From: Molossus alvarezi
Taxonomy: Eukaryota; Chordata; Mammalia; Chiroptera; Molossidae
NCBI GenBank assembly: GCA_037176705.1
Contig: CM073895.1
Coordinates: 5,852,551-5,916,550, forward strand
Reading direction: 5' to 3'
DNA length: 64,000 nucleotides
Made by a program: the position numbers and the translations under genes. Positions within the stretch are counted from its first letter, which is position 1, and every line of letters begins with the position of its first letter. A model generated the notes under the pieces. That model was given only the letters and a program-made list of their open reading frames with translations. It was not told the DNA's origin and did not search any database. Shown here piece after piece: positions 1 to 13,589 of this stretch.

Positions 1-216
1 CCTAATAGAGGGAGCACACTAGAGACTTGGAGGAAACTTGAGAGCAAAGGTATATTACCCACAGATCACAGTCACAAAAAATACTACCCAAGACACCCAG
101 ACAGCCTTAAAATCAGCAAATAGGTCAGTCCACTTCAGAAAGAGTGATGGGCTATATAGATAGGAAGGTGGGTTAATCAGAGGCCAGATTAACACTGGGC
201 TACCTACTGAGCCTTC

Positions 217-240
217 TTCTCTCTCTCTCTCTCTCTCTCT
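217..240. repeat. (CT)n microsatellite
   Basis: A run of CT dinucleotides beside otherwise unique sequence. No SINE head or TSD is visible around it. Confidence 0.9.
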
Positions 241-789
241 ACCACTCACTCTCTCAGCAAAAAATTTCAAGCACACATATCAATAAGTATTGAACGATAG
301 TGGCAAAGAATGAGTTTTTTGTTTTTGTTTTTTAAGTCCAGAAAATAAAACCACAGACAACTGGAAGGGATTGGCTGCTTGTTCCAGGGGAAGCTACCAA
401 GACGGAAAAAAAAACAAAACAGAAAACTGTCCAGCTAATTCTGCTGCAGTAAGAACATGCACTGGCCCTGTGCAGGGTGGAGGAGAAGCCCCCTTGACTG
501 CAGCACAGTAGGAGCTCAACCAAGTACATCAACTCAACTGAAGTGATTTGAGGATCTGGAGGAGAAAACAGCCTCTACTAGCTTTCTCTTCTCTTCAACT
601 GGTCAAATAGTTTCGGATGATCAACCCTGCTGGCCTTGGGCTGTTTCTAGGGATACAAAAAGACTCAGACTGCAGTCCTTAACCTCAAGACCTCTTAGTC
701 CAGTGTGGGAGCACCCTTAGGAATCTGCCATCATGACCCAGGGGGCACACCCCCACACTCTTTAGCACTTAGCTAACATACTGGGTATG

Positions 790-945
790 TCACTTAGAGA
801 TCTTGTTTTACTCTGTCTTCCCCAGTAGAATGTCAGCTCCACAAGGACAGAGATTTCTATCTCTTTTGTTCACTGCTGTGTCACCAGCACATAAAATGGT
901 GTCTGGCAGAGTTTTGGTGCTCTACAAATATTTGTGGAATGAGTA
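790..945 (+). repeat. L2 LINE 3' end
   Basis: Contains the decayed L2 series: agaatgtcagctccacaagg, then cactgctgtgtcaccagcac, then an ATATTTGTGGAATGAGTAAATG end. This is the standard 3' terminus of mammalian L2. Confidence 0.8.
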
Positions 946-2174
946 AATGGACAGCAACCAGCAATCTAAAATCGGAAACGAATAAGTAACCTGATACACA
1001 ACAAGAAGGGGTCATCCTATCTTCATGTTCACACTGGATGGACAATAATGGAGAATGGGCAGATACGCCATCAGCCAAGCCCCAACACCAAACACAGGAA
1101 ACACAGAGCCAGAGAAAACAGACCTGGGCCTGAATGCTACTGATTAACTGCTGAAAATATCATTCTCATCTATGACCACCAAACATATTCTGCTTCCTAA
1201 CACCTCAGTACTTTGCTTTATATATGTGGAAAATTCTCCCATATAAAGGTACTTTGGGAAAATGTCTTAAAGCAAGTGCTGAAACAGTTGTGTCACTTAG
1301 CATGCAGGGGGAAGAAGAATAACAAAACACTGCTGGGAAATATAAAATAGGCTGGCACTCTAGTGAAGGTAGCAATTAGGGGACTACTGAGGCCATTATT
1401 ACCTCTACCTAAGAGAGAGTTTAGATTTCAGAACAGCAGCCGAGGAGACAGCTTTAAATGAGTTACTTCCTTTCATTGTAGGGTTCCTATTTTTTTTTAA
1501 CCTCCTGTTTCCTTCTCCCAGGCCTGAATTCCAGTTACCAGGCTAATACAGTGCTTCACCTGTGAAAATGTAAGGCTCCCATGTCACTATACATGGCCTA
1601 TTCCATGCATACACATTAAAACTGACTCCAGTTCTGTTGCTAAGGAACTGCAGAAGGAAAGGGTTTTCCACCCTCTTCATTTATAAAATAACCACTTTAT
1701 CTATGGGAGAACAAATGCAATCTCTCAAGTCCCCTTGTGTCTTGTTCGCATTTTTTAAAGGAACAGAGAAAGATGATTGAGAGTGGCTGAAAGTGTATGC
1801 TAGCTCCATTTTTTTACACGCCCTTGAACATAAGATAGAAAACATGGTTTCAGTAACCCACTGCTCTAGTGTTTGTTAATCTTTCAAGCTGAAGATTCTC
1901 TCCAAGGCTTCCCTCCTTCAAGCAAAAATGAAAAATGTCCCATAAAAACTACTCTTTGATTTTAAAAGATTATTCTGAGTAGCAAGGAATAATTTACATG
2001 AAATGCTTATATTCCATGTGGGGTTACTTCTGTTCTGCATTGTCCCAAGGCCTGAACACGTACATATACATACATACACAGCCCCAAAGACCAGCAAAAT
2101 TTCTTGTTGGTTTAAAATAACAACAACCCTAAAATTAGGGGTAACGGGTAAGAAACTTAAAAAAATATATTGGC

Positions 2175-2430
2175 GCCCTGGCCAGTTTGGCTCAGCGGTT
2201 AGAGCGTTGGCCTGCGGTCCGGAGAGACCCGGGTTCGGTTCCCACTAAGGGCACGTACTTCAGTTGCAGTTTGTCCCCGGCCCTGGTTGGTCGTGCGGGT
2301 GGCGGCCACTAGATGTGTCCCTTCACGTCGATGTTTCTCTCTCTCTCTGCCTTCCTTTCTCTCCCTCCCACTCCATCTGTACAAAAAATGGAAAAATGTC
2401 CTCGGGTGAGGATTAAAAAAATATATATAT
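2175..2430 (+). mobile_element. Ves-type SINE, full length
   Basis: Intact tRNA-like head (gccctggccagtttggctca), RNA polymerase III box B-like GGTTCGGTTCC, CT-rich middle and A-rich tail. Flanked by an atatattggc repeat (2165-2174 and 2431-2440), so insertion was by target-primed reverse transcription. Confidence 0.92.
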
Positions 2431-2474
2431 ATATATTGGCAAAAGAATAGCCATGTCTAAAAAAAAAAGAGAAA

Positions 2475-2718
2475 GCTTTGGCCAGTTTTGCTCAGTGGTT
2501 GGAGTGTTGGCCCTTTGACCAATGAATTACAGGTTTGATTCCGGTCAAGGGCACGTACCTCAGTTGCAGTTCATCCCTGGCCCTGGTTGGGGTCATGCCG
2601 GCGGCAGCCAGTCGATGTGTCCCTCTCACACTGATGTCTCTCTCTCTCTCTCTCTCTTCCTCTCTCCTTCCCTCTCTGTCTGAACATAAATATCCTCGGG
2701 TGAGGATTTAAAAAAAAA
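2475..2718 (+). mobile_element. Ves-type SINE, variant head
   Basis: The head is diverged (gctttggccagttttgctca, then ccctttgaccaatgaattac), while the body and ctcgggtgaggatt tail are typical. It lies only about 35 bp from the previous copy. TSD is unclear because both flanks are A-rich. Confidence 0.88.
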
Positions 2719-3047
2719 GGAAAGAGAAGAACAGATACACTAACTTTTTGGACCACAGTATAAAGAGGAAGCTTAGAAAGCAATGAAGCCATGTATGTGA
2801 AAGGCAAGGTCATCACAGCTGAATTTGTAGATTTAACCCATAGGCAACTTCTTTGGACATGAAATACTGAAATATATTTTTGAAATATCTCTCCCGTTCT
2901 AATGCTTGGCCTACCTTATTTACTAAAGGATTCAAAAATACATTTCTCTTTACAGCTTGTTACACAGCAGAATCTTACTGCAAACTGACAAAATTGATTA
3001 ATTGCCTTACACCAACTTTTCTGCACATATAATTGATTTAAAAAAAA

Positions 3048-3294
3048 TTTTTTTAATCTTCACCCGAGTACATTTTTCCATTTTTTGTTCAGATAGAGTA
3101 GGAGGGAGAGAGAGGAAGAGAGAGAGAGAGAAACATCGACATGAAAGGGACACATCGAGTGGCTGCCACCCACATAACTCAACCAGGGTTGGGGACAAAC
3201 TGCAACCCAGGTACACGCTCCTAGCGGGAACAGAGCCCGGGTCTCTCTGGACCGCAGGCTGATGGTCCAACCGCTGAGCCAAACTGGCCAGGGC
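3048..3294 (-). mobile_element. Ves-type SINE, full length
   Basis: Reverse-oriented copy ending ccaaactggccagggc. The tail appears as a T run at 3048-3055, followed by aatcttcacccgagtac. No clear TSD. Confidence 0.9.
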
Positions 3295-3534
3295 TATAAA
3301 TGACTTTTAATTTGCTGTCTCATTTCTGAAAGAACTTGACAATAAACTCTATCACACTACTGACTTCTTTAAACAACAGTCTGATTCAAAGGCTGCTGGG
3401 AGCCAATCATAGGAAAAACAGTTCAATTCCATTAATACTTAAAGCATGAGGCAAATTTTACCTGAATGTACGTTACCCTTTTGTAATATTAAGGATTGGT
3501 TTTTACCATGAATCATCATAAGAATACATAACAT

Positions 3535-3760
3535 GCCCTGGTCGGTTTGGCTCAGCGGTTAGAGCGTTGGCCTGCAGACCAGAGAGTCCTGGGTTTGGTT
3601 CCCGCTAAGGGCACGTACATCGGTTGCAGTTTGTCCCTGGGGTCGTGTAGGTGGGAACCAGTCAATGTTTCTCTCTCTTCCTCCCTCTCTCCCTCTCGCT
3701 CTATCTGAAGATAAATGCAAAAAAAAAAATGTTCTCGGGTGAGTATTAAAAATAAAAAAA
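3535..3760 (+). mobile_element. Ves-type SINE with perfect TSD
   Basis: Head gccctggtcggtttggctca, shortened middle, and a tail ending in mixed A/T. The 12-bp TSD aatacataacat is perfect (3523-3534 and 3761-3772). Confidence 0.93.
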
Positions 3761-6700
3761 AATACATAACATGAGTGAGTAATATATAATAAGTCAACAT
3801 TTATATTTCTCTTACCTCTTCTACTCTCATATCTAAGCATTAGGAAACAGCACTGATTTAGTATGAAATTAGAGGAAGAGTAATCAGAGAGAAAAACCTG
3901 CTTTGAGTCCATTTAAAATTACTAGTACCTATTATGTGCTGCACTAAATACGGCACGTCTACATTTCAGGTTCCAAGTGAACTATAAATATTTTCAAATT
4001 AAGATTTCATTAGAAAGTGAGACTATCAATGTTACAATTCAATTTAGATAAATGTGCAATTACATCAAACAATGTATGTACCTGCACGCAGATGAAAAGA
4101 GAGCACAAAACCCAAAAACTGTGAGAACCAAAGTTCTAACGATAGAAAAACTGACGTAAGTTTTACAAAAGAACAAATGGATTCATATTAGATTACCTAC
4201 TGGATCCTCCTATCAACAACATTTTCTGAATGACTACACAAAATGCTCAACAACTCTGGGAATCTGACCATTCCTAAAATGAATACCATGTAATGAAGCC
4301 ATCCCCTATATCGAAAAAATAAAATTTAAAACTAAGCACCAAGACAATGGACCTCACTGTAGGCCTGGACAGGCCCTTTCCCTGCCACTAGCCCCGCTCT
4401 CACCTCCATGGCCTCCTGCTGCTCCAGAACCTTAACTTTGGTTTTGCTGTGGATTCCATTTTCTAAAGCTGCCACACAAACAGTAAATAAAATTCATTGT
4501 ATTTCTGCCCCACTAAGCAGCTCTGTCGTCTGGCACATCCAGATGCCTGACTTGAAAAGAGTGAACAACGAAAACAACGTTTTCTTGAGCAGACATTCCA
4601 AAAGAGGCACAACAAAGGCATCTGAAGACACTGCTGGAGGAAGACCCCATGCAAACAGCTGTGTGTATTCTGTGTAAGTAATTCCTGCACCAGCCACACG
4701 GGGTTCATTGGATTACAAATATTCAGAAAATCAGTTTGCTGTGCCATGTCAATTTTGAAAGAATGATTTTCATTTATATTTGTGATAAACTGAGCTTTAA
4801 ATTGAAGGATAGTTCAGACGTTTTAAAATTCGTGAGTTTGAAAATCCATATACATGACCAATTAAGGTTTATTGCCACCACAGATTAACTATCTTTGGGT
4901 AAAATTTTCAGAGGTTATTTGTATCTATGTTGTTCACCTCAATGTATTACATCAAAAACTGGTATAACATATTTAAAGGCAAGCATATTTCAAAATAAAA
5001 GTACAGTGACCCAAGATGAAATGGAAACACTGCAGGAACATCGTAAGCAACAATACTTTTGCCTTATGTAACACCTGGACTTTTGCTGAAAGCTAATTCA
5101 ACATGAAAAAAATTTCCAAAACAAACACAGCCCAATAGATGGGAAGCAAAGGGTGAAATGCACTGCTCAGTGGACCACCCAATCTTACAACCTTGCAAGC
5201 CAGGCCAAGTTCCACAAGGGAAATGCAGGCCCTGAATTTTAAAAAGAATTCAATTAGCATCCCCAGTATTTCCATAATCAACAGCTGAATGCTAATTAAG
5301 CACCAAGCAGCAATGGAATCCCAGTGCAATAAGCAACAAGACAACAGCAGCATTTGCTACCTTCAGCTTGCATGCATAAATAAACAGAATTAATAACTAT
5401 CTGAGCATGGAAGGGTGACTTAATCCATTTCGATTAGGTGCAGTTCAGCCTGGGGCCTTTGTGTTATATTTAAATGTGTTCATCATGTTTAGTTAAAAGC
5501 CTAATAATCGAGTGTTTCAGGTTTTTTTAAAGTTCAGATCTGTGTTTTTGTCCTTCTCTTCATAAGTTCTACTGATTTTGAAGGCTTCCTGAAAAGGAAC
5601 AGTATTTTTAGCATAATGTAAGTGAAACTGGTTAACCATCAATATGACTCTCAAATGCAGCAGCCAGCATTCACTTTGGCTCCATCCTGGCCCACACCAA
5701 CGGTACTTAATAAACTTCATGAACTGACCTAGCATTTCTTCAAAAATGCTTCTCTAATCCGACCCAGTTTATTTAGCGTGAAAGATTGCCATGAGCTAGC
5801 TACCACGGTGTTTCTCAGTCACTCCACCAATGTAGAGTTCAGGTGTCACTATCTGGCCTAGGATTTGACAGAAACTGGCACGAATCTGCCTTAGTCGAAC
5901 AAGATTTGAAGTATCTAGGCCCCCAAGCAACTTCAGAAGGATGCATCATATCTATACACACAGACACTGTCATAGGAATTACTGAAAGTGTGAAACAAAA
6001 GGCCTCCCACTGTGCAATTTTGAGGCCTAAAGTCTCAAAAATTAATAAATGTCTGAAAGATCTGAGAAGCAGAGGTTAGTGATAGTATCAGTAACATTAA
6101 CTTGGGAACATCTTCCAAAAGTAAAACTTTTAAGGTCAGCTTTGGATGCGAGTAAAAGTTTTGCTCTTTCATGTTGATGCATAATTATTAACTATTACAT
6201 CTTCAGTGAAGCGTTATCAATGTTCCTCTCGCCCCTCACAGGCAGAGACGTTCTTCTCTCCCGGACATGATTCCCACCATGAATAAACTTCCCCTCTTAA
6301 TTTTACAAATCAGGAGGGTAATCGACTCAGAAATAAAGGCTGGGGAACAAGAGCTGGTGATGATGACTCAAACTTAGCATGAGGAGCTAAGGAATAGGTA
6401 CCAATAAATGATCCAAAGAGGAGATGAAGCTCAGAGAGGGACAGTCACCATGGGATAAGGACAAGTGCTCTAAGCCTTGGAGAAGGTTAGGGCCTGGACT
6501 GGCAAGGGAGAAATCAGCCCGCTCCATAACAGTGGCCCAGAGGAATCAGAAGTACATGAGATGCCCGTTCGCGGACCAGCCGAGGATTCACACATCAGGT
6601 GCTCATCCTACCAACCATCTCAGTGTTCAATTCAGATAAATGCAAAGGAAAACACTGATGTTGCTGTAGTCAGATCAAACGCAGGTACTGGAGGCAATGA

Positions 6701-6853
6701 AGTTTAAACATAACTAGAATGTCCAAGTACATAAAAAACTGAGAGGGAAAAAAAGGTGAGGAAGGCCTATATACTTATTTTAGTAGGAACACATTTGTTT
6801 CGCTTATTCCTGTGCTTCCCGGATCAGAAAATGTAAATTCAACAGAAGGTGGC

Positions 6854-6879
6854 CACACGCGCGCACACACACACACACA
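6854..6879. repeat. Impure CA/CG microsatellite
   Basis: A run of acacgcgcgc passing into (CA)n. It mixes CpG and CpA steps in otherwise unique intron. Confidence 0.85.
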
Positions 6880-7398
6880 GGTATTTTCTCACAGTCTAAA
6901 CCAAGCTAAGCTCAAGAGTCCTGTCAGTTCATGTGCCTACTGCCACATGACAGTATTCAAAGATTTGATCTGGTACTTTCATCAAAAGATTCCCTCAGTC
7001 TCTCAATTATTTAATCACTCTCATTCATTCTTGAGGTTTTAGAAAGTGAAGCTGAACTTCGTACAGATAAGGATAATACGCTATCCCAGGCCCCGCAGGA
7101 CTGAATAATGACCAAAACTTCCCCGGAAACATTATCCTGTGCTTGGAAATGTGCAGTCTGGACTCCTGTTTCATTTTTTAAAATAAAGCTTGACTTTTTC
7201 CAATGTGTGAGACTCTCCCCTTCTCATCCCACTCTCTGCTCAAAGTCCCCAAGCAGCAACTGTGGGGACATAGTCCATATCATGCCCCACATAAGCAGGT
7301 GCTGTAGAAAAAGGGAGCCAGCTTTCTTTAAAGCAGTAAGAGCTTTCTTTTAAGTTGGAATTTTAAAATTCCAAAGGGAATGAAGGTCAAGGCAGAAA

Positions 7399-7530
7399 TT
7401 AGGAGGAGAGGGTCATGGCTAGTGAGGAGCTGGGGAGGCATGAGTGAAAAAGGAGGAACAGGAAGGAGAAGAGACCCGAAAGGAAGGAGGGACAAGCTCA
7501 AGAACTGAGGGAGAGTAAGGACGAGAAGCC
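7399..7530. repeat. Purine-rich (GGA/GAA) tract
   Basis: About 130 bp of strongly purine-biased plus strand built from aggagga, aaggagaag and ggaagg motifs. It is low complexity and not coding. Confidence 0.7.
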
Positions 7531-8289
7531 ATTATCGTGGTACATGTGTAATGACAAGGATGTGCAGACTGGTCACATTCTACACATTCATTCCATCCTT
7601 TTCATCTCCTTATGTCTTTCTTCTACAAAGGCTTGGAGAATTTTAAATTTTTATCAAGCAAATGTCTTATCTTCTCACATAAGTAGGTCTATAGTAAAGA
7701 ACAACATCAAATGACTTTTCAAAACAGGTGAGTTTAACATCTTTACTTTGGTCACTGTCTGAGCAATCACAGATGTTTAAGATGTTTCCATCCCCTTTGT
7801 AATCATGTAAGGTTTTTAAAGTCTTAACTTCAAACAGCACCACCAACTGCATGTAAAGTCTGATAAACTAGATAAACTCAGAGTCTTAAAGGATTACTAT
7901 TACCCTTCAAGGGCCATGGCAGTCCATCCCTGCTGTGCCCTAGATTTTCCCACTCCTCCCAACATGAACTCTCACGCCCTCCCTTCAGTATATATACCCA
8001 TGATCTCACCACTGCCCACTGCCACTGCTGCTGCACTAACAATTCCCAGTCTTGGACCTGGACTCCCACACAGCCTCCAAAGCCCACTCTCCACTCAGCA
8101 CAGTGTATCCACTGGCAGACTGAGCCACCCCTCTGCTCAGACTCTACAGAGCAAATAGCAAGGTGCTGCTCATAGGTCCACTGGCCACATCTGCTTTGTC
8201 CTAGCAGGACCCCCTCCTGACAGTGTGTTCCCACTTAGTTCTCGAACATGCCAGGTGTGCTTTATTTCCCATTAGGGCCCAGAATTCTG

Positions 8290-8585
8290 TTCCCCCTGAT
8301 ATCCAAAAGACTCAACTTCTTACTCCACTAAAGTCTCTGCTCAAGTGGTACTTCCCAGGCCTTTCTAAGCCCCTTACAAAAGACAGCAAACACCCCTCTC
8401 CAGTTGATCCCTGACCTCCAGACCCTGTTCTGTTCTCCTCAGTATGTGTGCCACCACTTGACCTATACTGACTTGCAGGTGATCTCCCTCTTAAAGTATA
8501 AGCCTTGTGAGGAGGGACCTTGTGTTCTTGATATGGCTCCTGGTACATTACGAGCACTCAATAAATATTGCTGAGAAAATGAAGG
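8290..8585 (+). repeat. L2 LINE fragment
   Basis: Shows the decayed L2 order: aaagtctctgctcaagtggt, cttcccaggcctttctaagc, then agtataagccttgtgagg and actcaataaatattgctgag. Confidence 0.8.
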
Positions 8586-9359
8586 AGCAGGAGCAGGAAA
8601 GCACATAAAATTTCTAAGCACTCTTTCTTAGCATATTTCAAAATATAGGTGAAGAACTTACAATCAATGTGTCTCAGTGCCAGCCTTCATCTTAATTTCA
8701 TTCAACCTAAACGGCAAATGCCATGTGGTAACACTTATATTTGCAAAGCACAAGAAATCTCTAAGTTTTTCTAGCAATACCTTTTAAAAGTCACAAGATG
8801 GGGATGTGGCTTCATGAGAACTCTGCCAAGATAGGAATCTGTGGGTTTGCAAATGTCTATTTGTGGGCACATTTCTATCTCCCCACCTTCTTTAATGGAC
8901 CATAGTAACAGGATGCACATGGAAGATGTATTTATAAATAAATGTATTTATTTGAGTAAGTCTATGCTTCCTGCTTTTGACTAATGTCCTTCAGCAGGTT
9001 AGGGATCCTGCCAGCCCTCAAGATAAAAAAAAAGTCACCTGTCCTACTCTAGGTTTGTATCAACTGGTTTTAACATGCTTGTGTTTGAAAACAGGGAAGT
9101 GTCAAACACTAGCTTGCACCAAACACCAACCAATAAACCACAATGAACTTTTTTAAAGAGTACTTATCAATTTTTTCTCTCTTTCCATGAAAGCTGAGAC
9201 AACCTTTATATGTGGATCCTAAGCTTCCTAAAATCAAGCTTTGCTGTACAACCCTTAAGCTTAAAGACTCTTTCCCTTGCCTGATGGATGCCATGGCTAA
9301 TTTGTACACATGACTGGGTCTTTGGAATGAGCCCCTTTCCCCCGAGTAGCAGGAGGTCA

Positions 9360-9539
<180 letters not shown>

Positions 9540-9779
9540 TTAGTTAATTGCACCAAATAACACAACTGGAAGCAAATCAATAAAGGGAAGCCCTGCATTT
9601 ACTCTAACAGAAGGATTGTTACTGTTACTGAGTTTCACACAAACTCACAATCATTTTAGTCAGCATGATAATTTGTTCTTATCCAACCACCCTCCCAGTT
9701 CCAGTTGTTCTGAGAGAGGAAGACAGGTAAGGCAGATCTAACTTTTTGGCAATAATAGAAATAGAATTAAGGACAACAA

Positions 9780-10015
9780 TAACATTTACTGAACAGCTGG
9801 CCTGGCACAGTGTTAAGCACATTCCATGTACTCATTATTTTTCTTAATCCTACAAAGAAGGTATTCTCTCATTTAATCTAATGGAGTAGGCACTATTATC
9901 ACCCCATTTTAAAGATGAGGACACTAAGGTAAAGAAAGGTCAAGTAAAGGTGCTCACCACACTAAGCCAACAGGCAATGGAGCCAAGACTCAAACCCAGC
10001 CAATGATCCCTAGTC
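9780..10015 (-). repeat. MIR SINE
   Basis: Reverse-strand MIR with ctggcctggcacagtgttaa, accccattttaaagatgagg and ending caagactcaaacccag. A very old mammalian repeat. Confidence 0.85.
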
Positions 10016-10505
10016 TGTCCCATTCTGCCCAAAGCAGCCTAATGACACACTAAATTATGCACTTTCCCATTAGCATTTCTTAAGCCTTTCAACTGTAGTA
10101 ATTTCACTAAAAAAATAAAATAAAAAAATAAAAATAAAAAAATTTTCAAGTACCTAAAACAGAAGAGCTCTTTAAAGAAACAAGTAATTCTGTAGTGGTA
10201 TACTAACATTTGAGTACATATGAATGAAGATGCTAGTTTACCTACACAGTCTAATGAACTTTTCTCACTCCACATCCTTTTCAACCCCAGGCAGTGCCTC
10301 TGTCTCTGGCAAAGACACTCCTGCTTGATTCCTGTGAGCACCCCACTCCTAGTCCCAACTTGCAGACAGTAGAGAGAAGTAGCAGGCAGAAAGGTCTTTG
10401 GGGCTCAATCTACATTTCTAAACTGTGGCCATCCCTCCAAAATTCTCACTGGTGATCTGCCTTTCCCTCTCAAATCTAATTCTCTGATACAAGAATCTGT
10501 TTTGG

Positions 10506-10757
10506 GAATATAATGAACATAACAGTCTGAGGAATGGGGTAGTCCCAGAGACGTGGAAGTGGGGTACAGACTGATAATCCCCAGGAGAGGGGGTGGCGGG
10601 GGAGAGATAAACCACAGAACTTATATGCATGTATACATGAACAATGGACATGGACAACAAAGCTGGGGACAGGGCAGGGAGGGAGGAGGGGGGAATCAGT
10701 GGGGGAAAAAGGAGAAACATCTATAACAAAAATAAATTAATTAATTTAAAAAAAAAA
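10506..10757 (+). mobile_element. Young L1 3' end, 5'-truncated
   Basis: About 250 bp of the bat L1 3' UTR (tatgcatgtatacatgaacaa, then gggggaaaaaggagaaacat) and an A-rich tail. Flanked by a 15-bp perfect TSD, aagaatctgttttgg (10491-10505 and 10758-10772). It is antisense to RERE. Confidence 0.92.
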
Positions 10758-10914
10758 AAGAATCTGTTTTGGCTAAGACTTGTATCTCTGGTGCCTAACA
10801 TGGTCCGTAGCATAAGGTGATCCAACAAAAGAAACACCTGTTAAACTAATTAATAAATGCCTTTGACTAAGGTCCCTAGGTAGCCTCAACCCAAATTTAA
10901 ATCTCCATTTATTT

Positions 10915-11045
10915 GAATTCATTCAGCCTTATGCTGACTCAGAGCTGTTACATCCCAGTCACTGTACTAGACCCTGGGATACAGCAGTGAGCAGAACAGG
11001 CAGAGGCATCCATGCCTCATGGAGTGAGCATTCTGATCTTTTCAC
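10915..11045 (-). repeat. L2 LINE 3' fragment
   Basis: Reverse L2 with ctgtactagaccctgggata, cagcagtgagcagaacaggc and catgcctcatggagtgagca. Confidence 0.75.
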
Positions 11046-11863
11046 CTGGGCTTCAACCCCTTATTTGAACAAGTCACTAGTATTTGCTGAACATTCAGAA
11101 CAAATAAGGCACAATCCTTATTAGGTCACAGTTTTTGTTTCTAGAAAATTCACGAACTAGTAGGACTGTGTTATGAGGATGCAACATATACAAGGTGACA
11201 AGATAAAGTAGGTTGTAGTAATTACTACCACCAAGGTACAGGCAAAGAGCTGCGGACTCACAAGAGGAGAGAGCCCTGTGTTTCTTCTCTTTAGTAGAAG
11301 AGTCATAAGAAGGATGTATAGATTGACTTCCTAGCAACTGCTGCAGCACCAGAGCTGGGCACAAAGCCTGTGACAAATGTTTGTTGAACGAAATAGATAT
11401 TTGAAACATACACAGCGAATCTCCCTTCTAACTACTAAACTACTATTAGAAGGGATATCACAAATACCCACGTTCATTGCTCATTCATCAAACTGAATAT
11501 ACTATAAATTAAAATGTCCTGGGTATTCTCACAGTTTAGAGGACCCCAATTTATATTACTGTCCAAGGAAGTCGAGGCTATCTATTAATTATAACAATAA
11601 GTCAACTACCTTAAACCAAGACAAAACAACGATCAATGCTGGATTCGGTGGTGATTCAGTGTGGAGCGGAGGGGGTACAATTATATGAATACTAGATATT
11701 ATCTTATGTATTCTTATGACATTTAGCATTAGACTATTTTTAAAATAAAATACTATAAACACGATACTAAATAAACTAAATACTAAAAATACTGTATTTT
11801 GCAAATGCTTGAAAATTATCTGCTATCTAGTCTTTCAGAAGTATAAAAATAAGGTTAGATTTT

Positions 11864-11970
11864 CTTTTTCTTTTTTTTATCCTCACCTGAGGACATTTTT
11901 CCATTTTTTGTTCAGATACAGTGGGGAAGAGAGAGGGAGGAAGGGAGGGAGGGAGGGAGGGAGGGAGGGG

Positions 11971-12030
<60 letters not shown>

Positions 12031-12170
12031 TCAATGTGAAAGAGACACACTGAGTGGCTGCCACCCGCACGACCAACCAGGGCCGGGGACAAACTGCAAC
12101 CAAGGTACGTGCCCTTAGCGGAAACCGAACCCGGGTCTCTCTGGACCACAGAGCCAAACCGACCAGGGCT
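11864..12170 (-). mobile_element. Ves-type SINE with expanded GA tract
   Basis: TSD aaggttagatttt/aagttagattttt flanks the copy (11851-11863 and 12172-12184). The usual pyrimidine middle has grown into about 100 bp of (GGGA)n then (GA)n at 11926-12026. The head lacks roughly 20 nt around box A, between ctggaccaca and gagccaaacc. Confidence 0.92.
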
Positions 12171-12444
12171 AAAGTTAGATTTTTATACGTTGCCTAATAT
12201 CCAGAATAAGCAGGTATTTGAAAACTTCTATACTATAATGAGGATCCATACTACGAGCTAACAAACCTTAATTGGAACTAAATAAAAGGAAAAATTGCAT
12301 GCCTACTTAATTTTTTTAAAAGCACACATTTAGTAATAATTTGAAATCAATTCAAGTTGATCAAATGATAAATTCTTCATAAAAAGGTCATGGTAAACTA
12401 ACATTTTACAAAAGGTAATTATAGTATATGGGGTAATTACAGGG

Positions 12445-12675
12445 AGAGGTGAAAAATGGTGGACTTTGGAGCCAGAATATGGACTCAAAATTCTGGCTCT
12501 ACTGCTTACTAGGTGTGTGACTTCAGCAAGTTACTTACCCTCTTTGGGCCACAATTTTGTCACCTTTAAAAATGAGTATAATAATAACATCTAGATCTCA
12601 GGCCTTCTGTGAGCATAGCATTAGAAAATACACGTAAATTGCTTAGGGATTGTACCTGGCACAGAGTATGCCACA
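12445..12675 (+). repeat. MIR SINE, nearly full length
   Basis: Reads tggactttggagccagaata, ctaggtgtgtgacttcagca, caagttacttaccctctttg and ends near cctggcacagagtatg, the classic MIR order. Confidence 0.88.
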
Positions 12676-12866
12676 TATTTTTGAAAGGAAAGAGAAAAAA
12701 TAAAGAAAGCAGTCTCATATCAATTTTCATCAATTTTCTAGATTTAGAGAGTAGCCTTTTCAGAAACAGAAAAAGAATTGTTAAAAACTATAAATAAAAA
12801 CCACTTACGTGTAACATAATTACTCATATTAGTAATTTATGAAATTTTATTAAAACTCTGGTTCAG

Positions 12867-13108
12867 CCCTGGCCGGTTTGGCTCAGCAGTTAGAGCGCCA
12901 GCCTGTGGTCTAGAGAGACCCGGGTTCGGTTCCCACTAAGGGCACGTATCTCGGTTGCAGTTTGTCCCCGGCCCTGGTTGGGTCGTGTGGGTGGCGACCA
13001 CTCGATGTGTCCCTTTCATGTCGATGTTTCTCTCTCTCTTTCTCGCTCCCACTCTATCTGAACAAAATATCGAAAAACATCCTTGGATGAGGATAAAAAA
13101 CAAAACAA
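12867..13108 (+). mobile_element. Ves-type SINE with 15-bp TSD
   Basis: Full-length copy with perfect TSD aaaactctggttcag (12852-12866 and 13109-13123) and a tail of A runs broken by single C. Confidence 0.93.
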
Positions 13109-13589
13109 AAAACTCTGGTTCAGTATGGCTATTAATAGGAAATTACTCATAAGAACATAAAGGCCATTCCAAAAGTGAACAAGTGATTGAAGTTAAATCC
13201 AATGTCCTTACTCCCTGTGACATCCCTGCCTTTTGGTGAACCAAGAGGAACCGTATGTGATAGCTGGAAGAGATGTTCTGAATAACTTACTGAACTTGTG
13301 TTTGTGGTGGTCTGGTTTCTCAGAGAGGCTGACCACTGCTTGCATGACACCCTTCAGTTCAATTTCTAGTGAGCTGCTTACTGGAGAAAGAGGCATGCCC
13401 CTAAACACAGCCCAGCACTCGCGCCTTCTTTACAAATCTTGATTTGAGATCACACTTCCCTTGAAGAAACTGCTGCAATTTCCGAGGTAACCCGAGCTTC
13501 TTTCCACTACTCTGTGTTCTGAATTGTGGTAACTCCCCCCTTTCATTTGCTCTACTGTCAGCCTGTCCTATTAAAATATTCCGATTCCT

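Noticed and set aside
211..241. SINE middle at the window start
   Set aside because: Only a CT run is present. No head, tail box or TSD could be found.
2180..2260. tRNA gene from a box A/box B pattern in SINE heads
   Set aside because: The heads lack a complete cloverleaf and are followed by SINE bodies and A tails. They are retroposed tRNA-like sequence, not tRNA genes.
7878..8234. 118-codon minus-strand ORF, Gly/Trp-rich
   Set aside because: Low-complexity reading of GGG/TGG-rich antisense sequence beside an L2 fragment. No domain.
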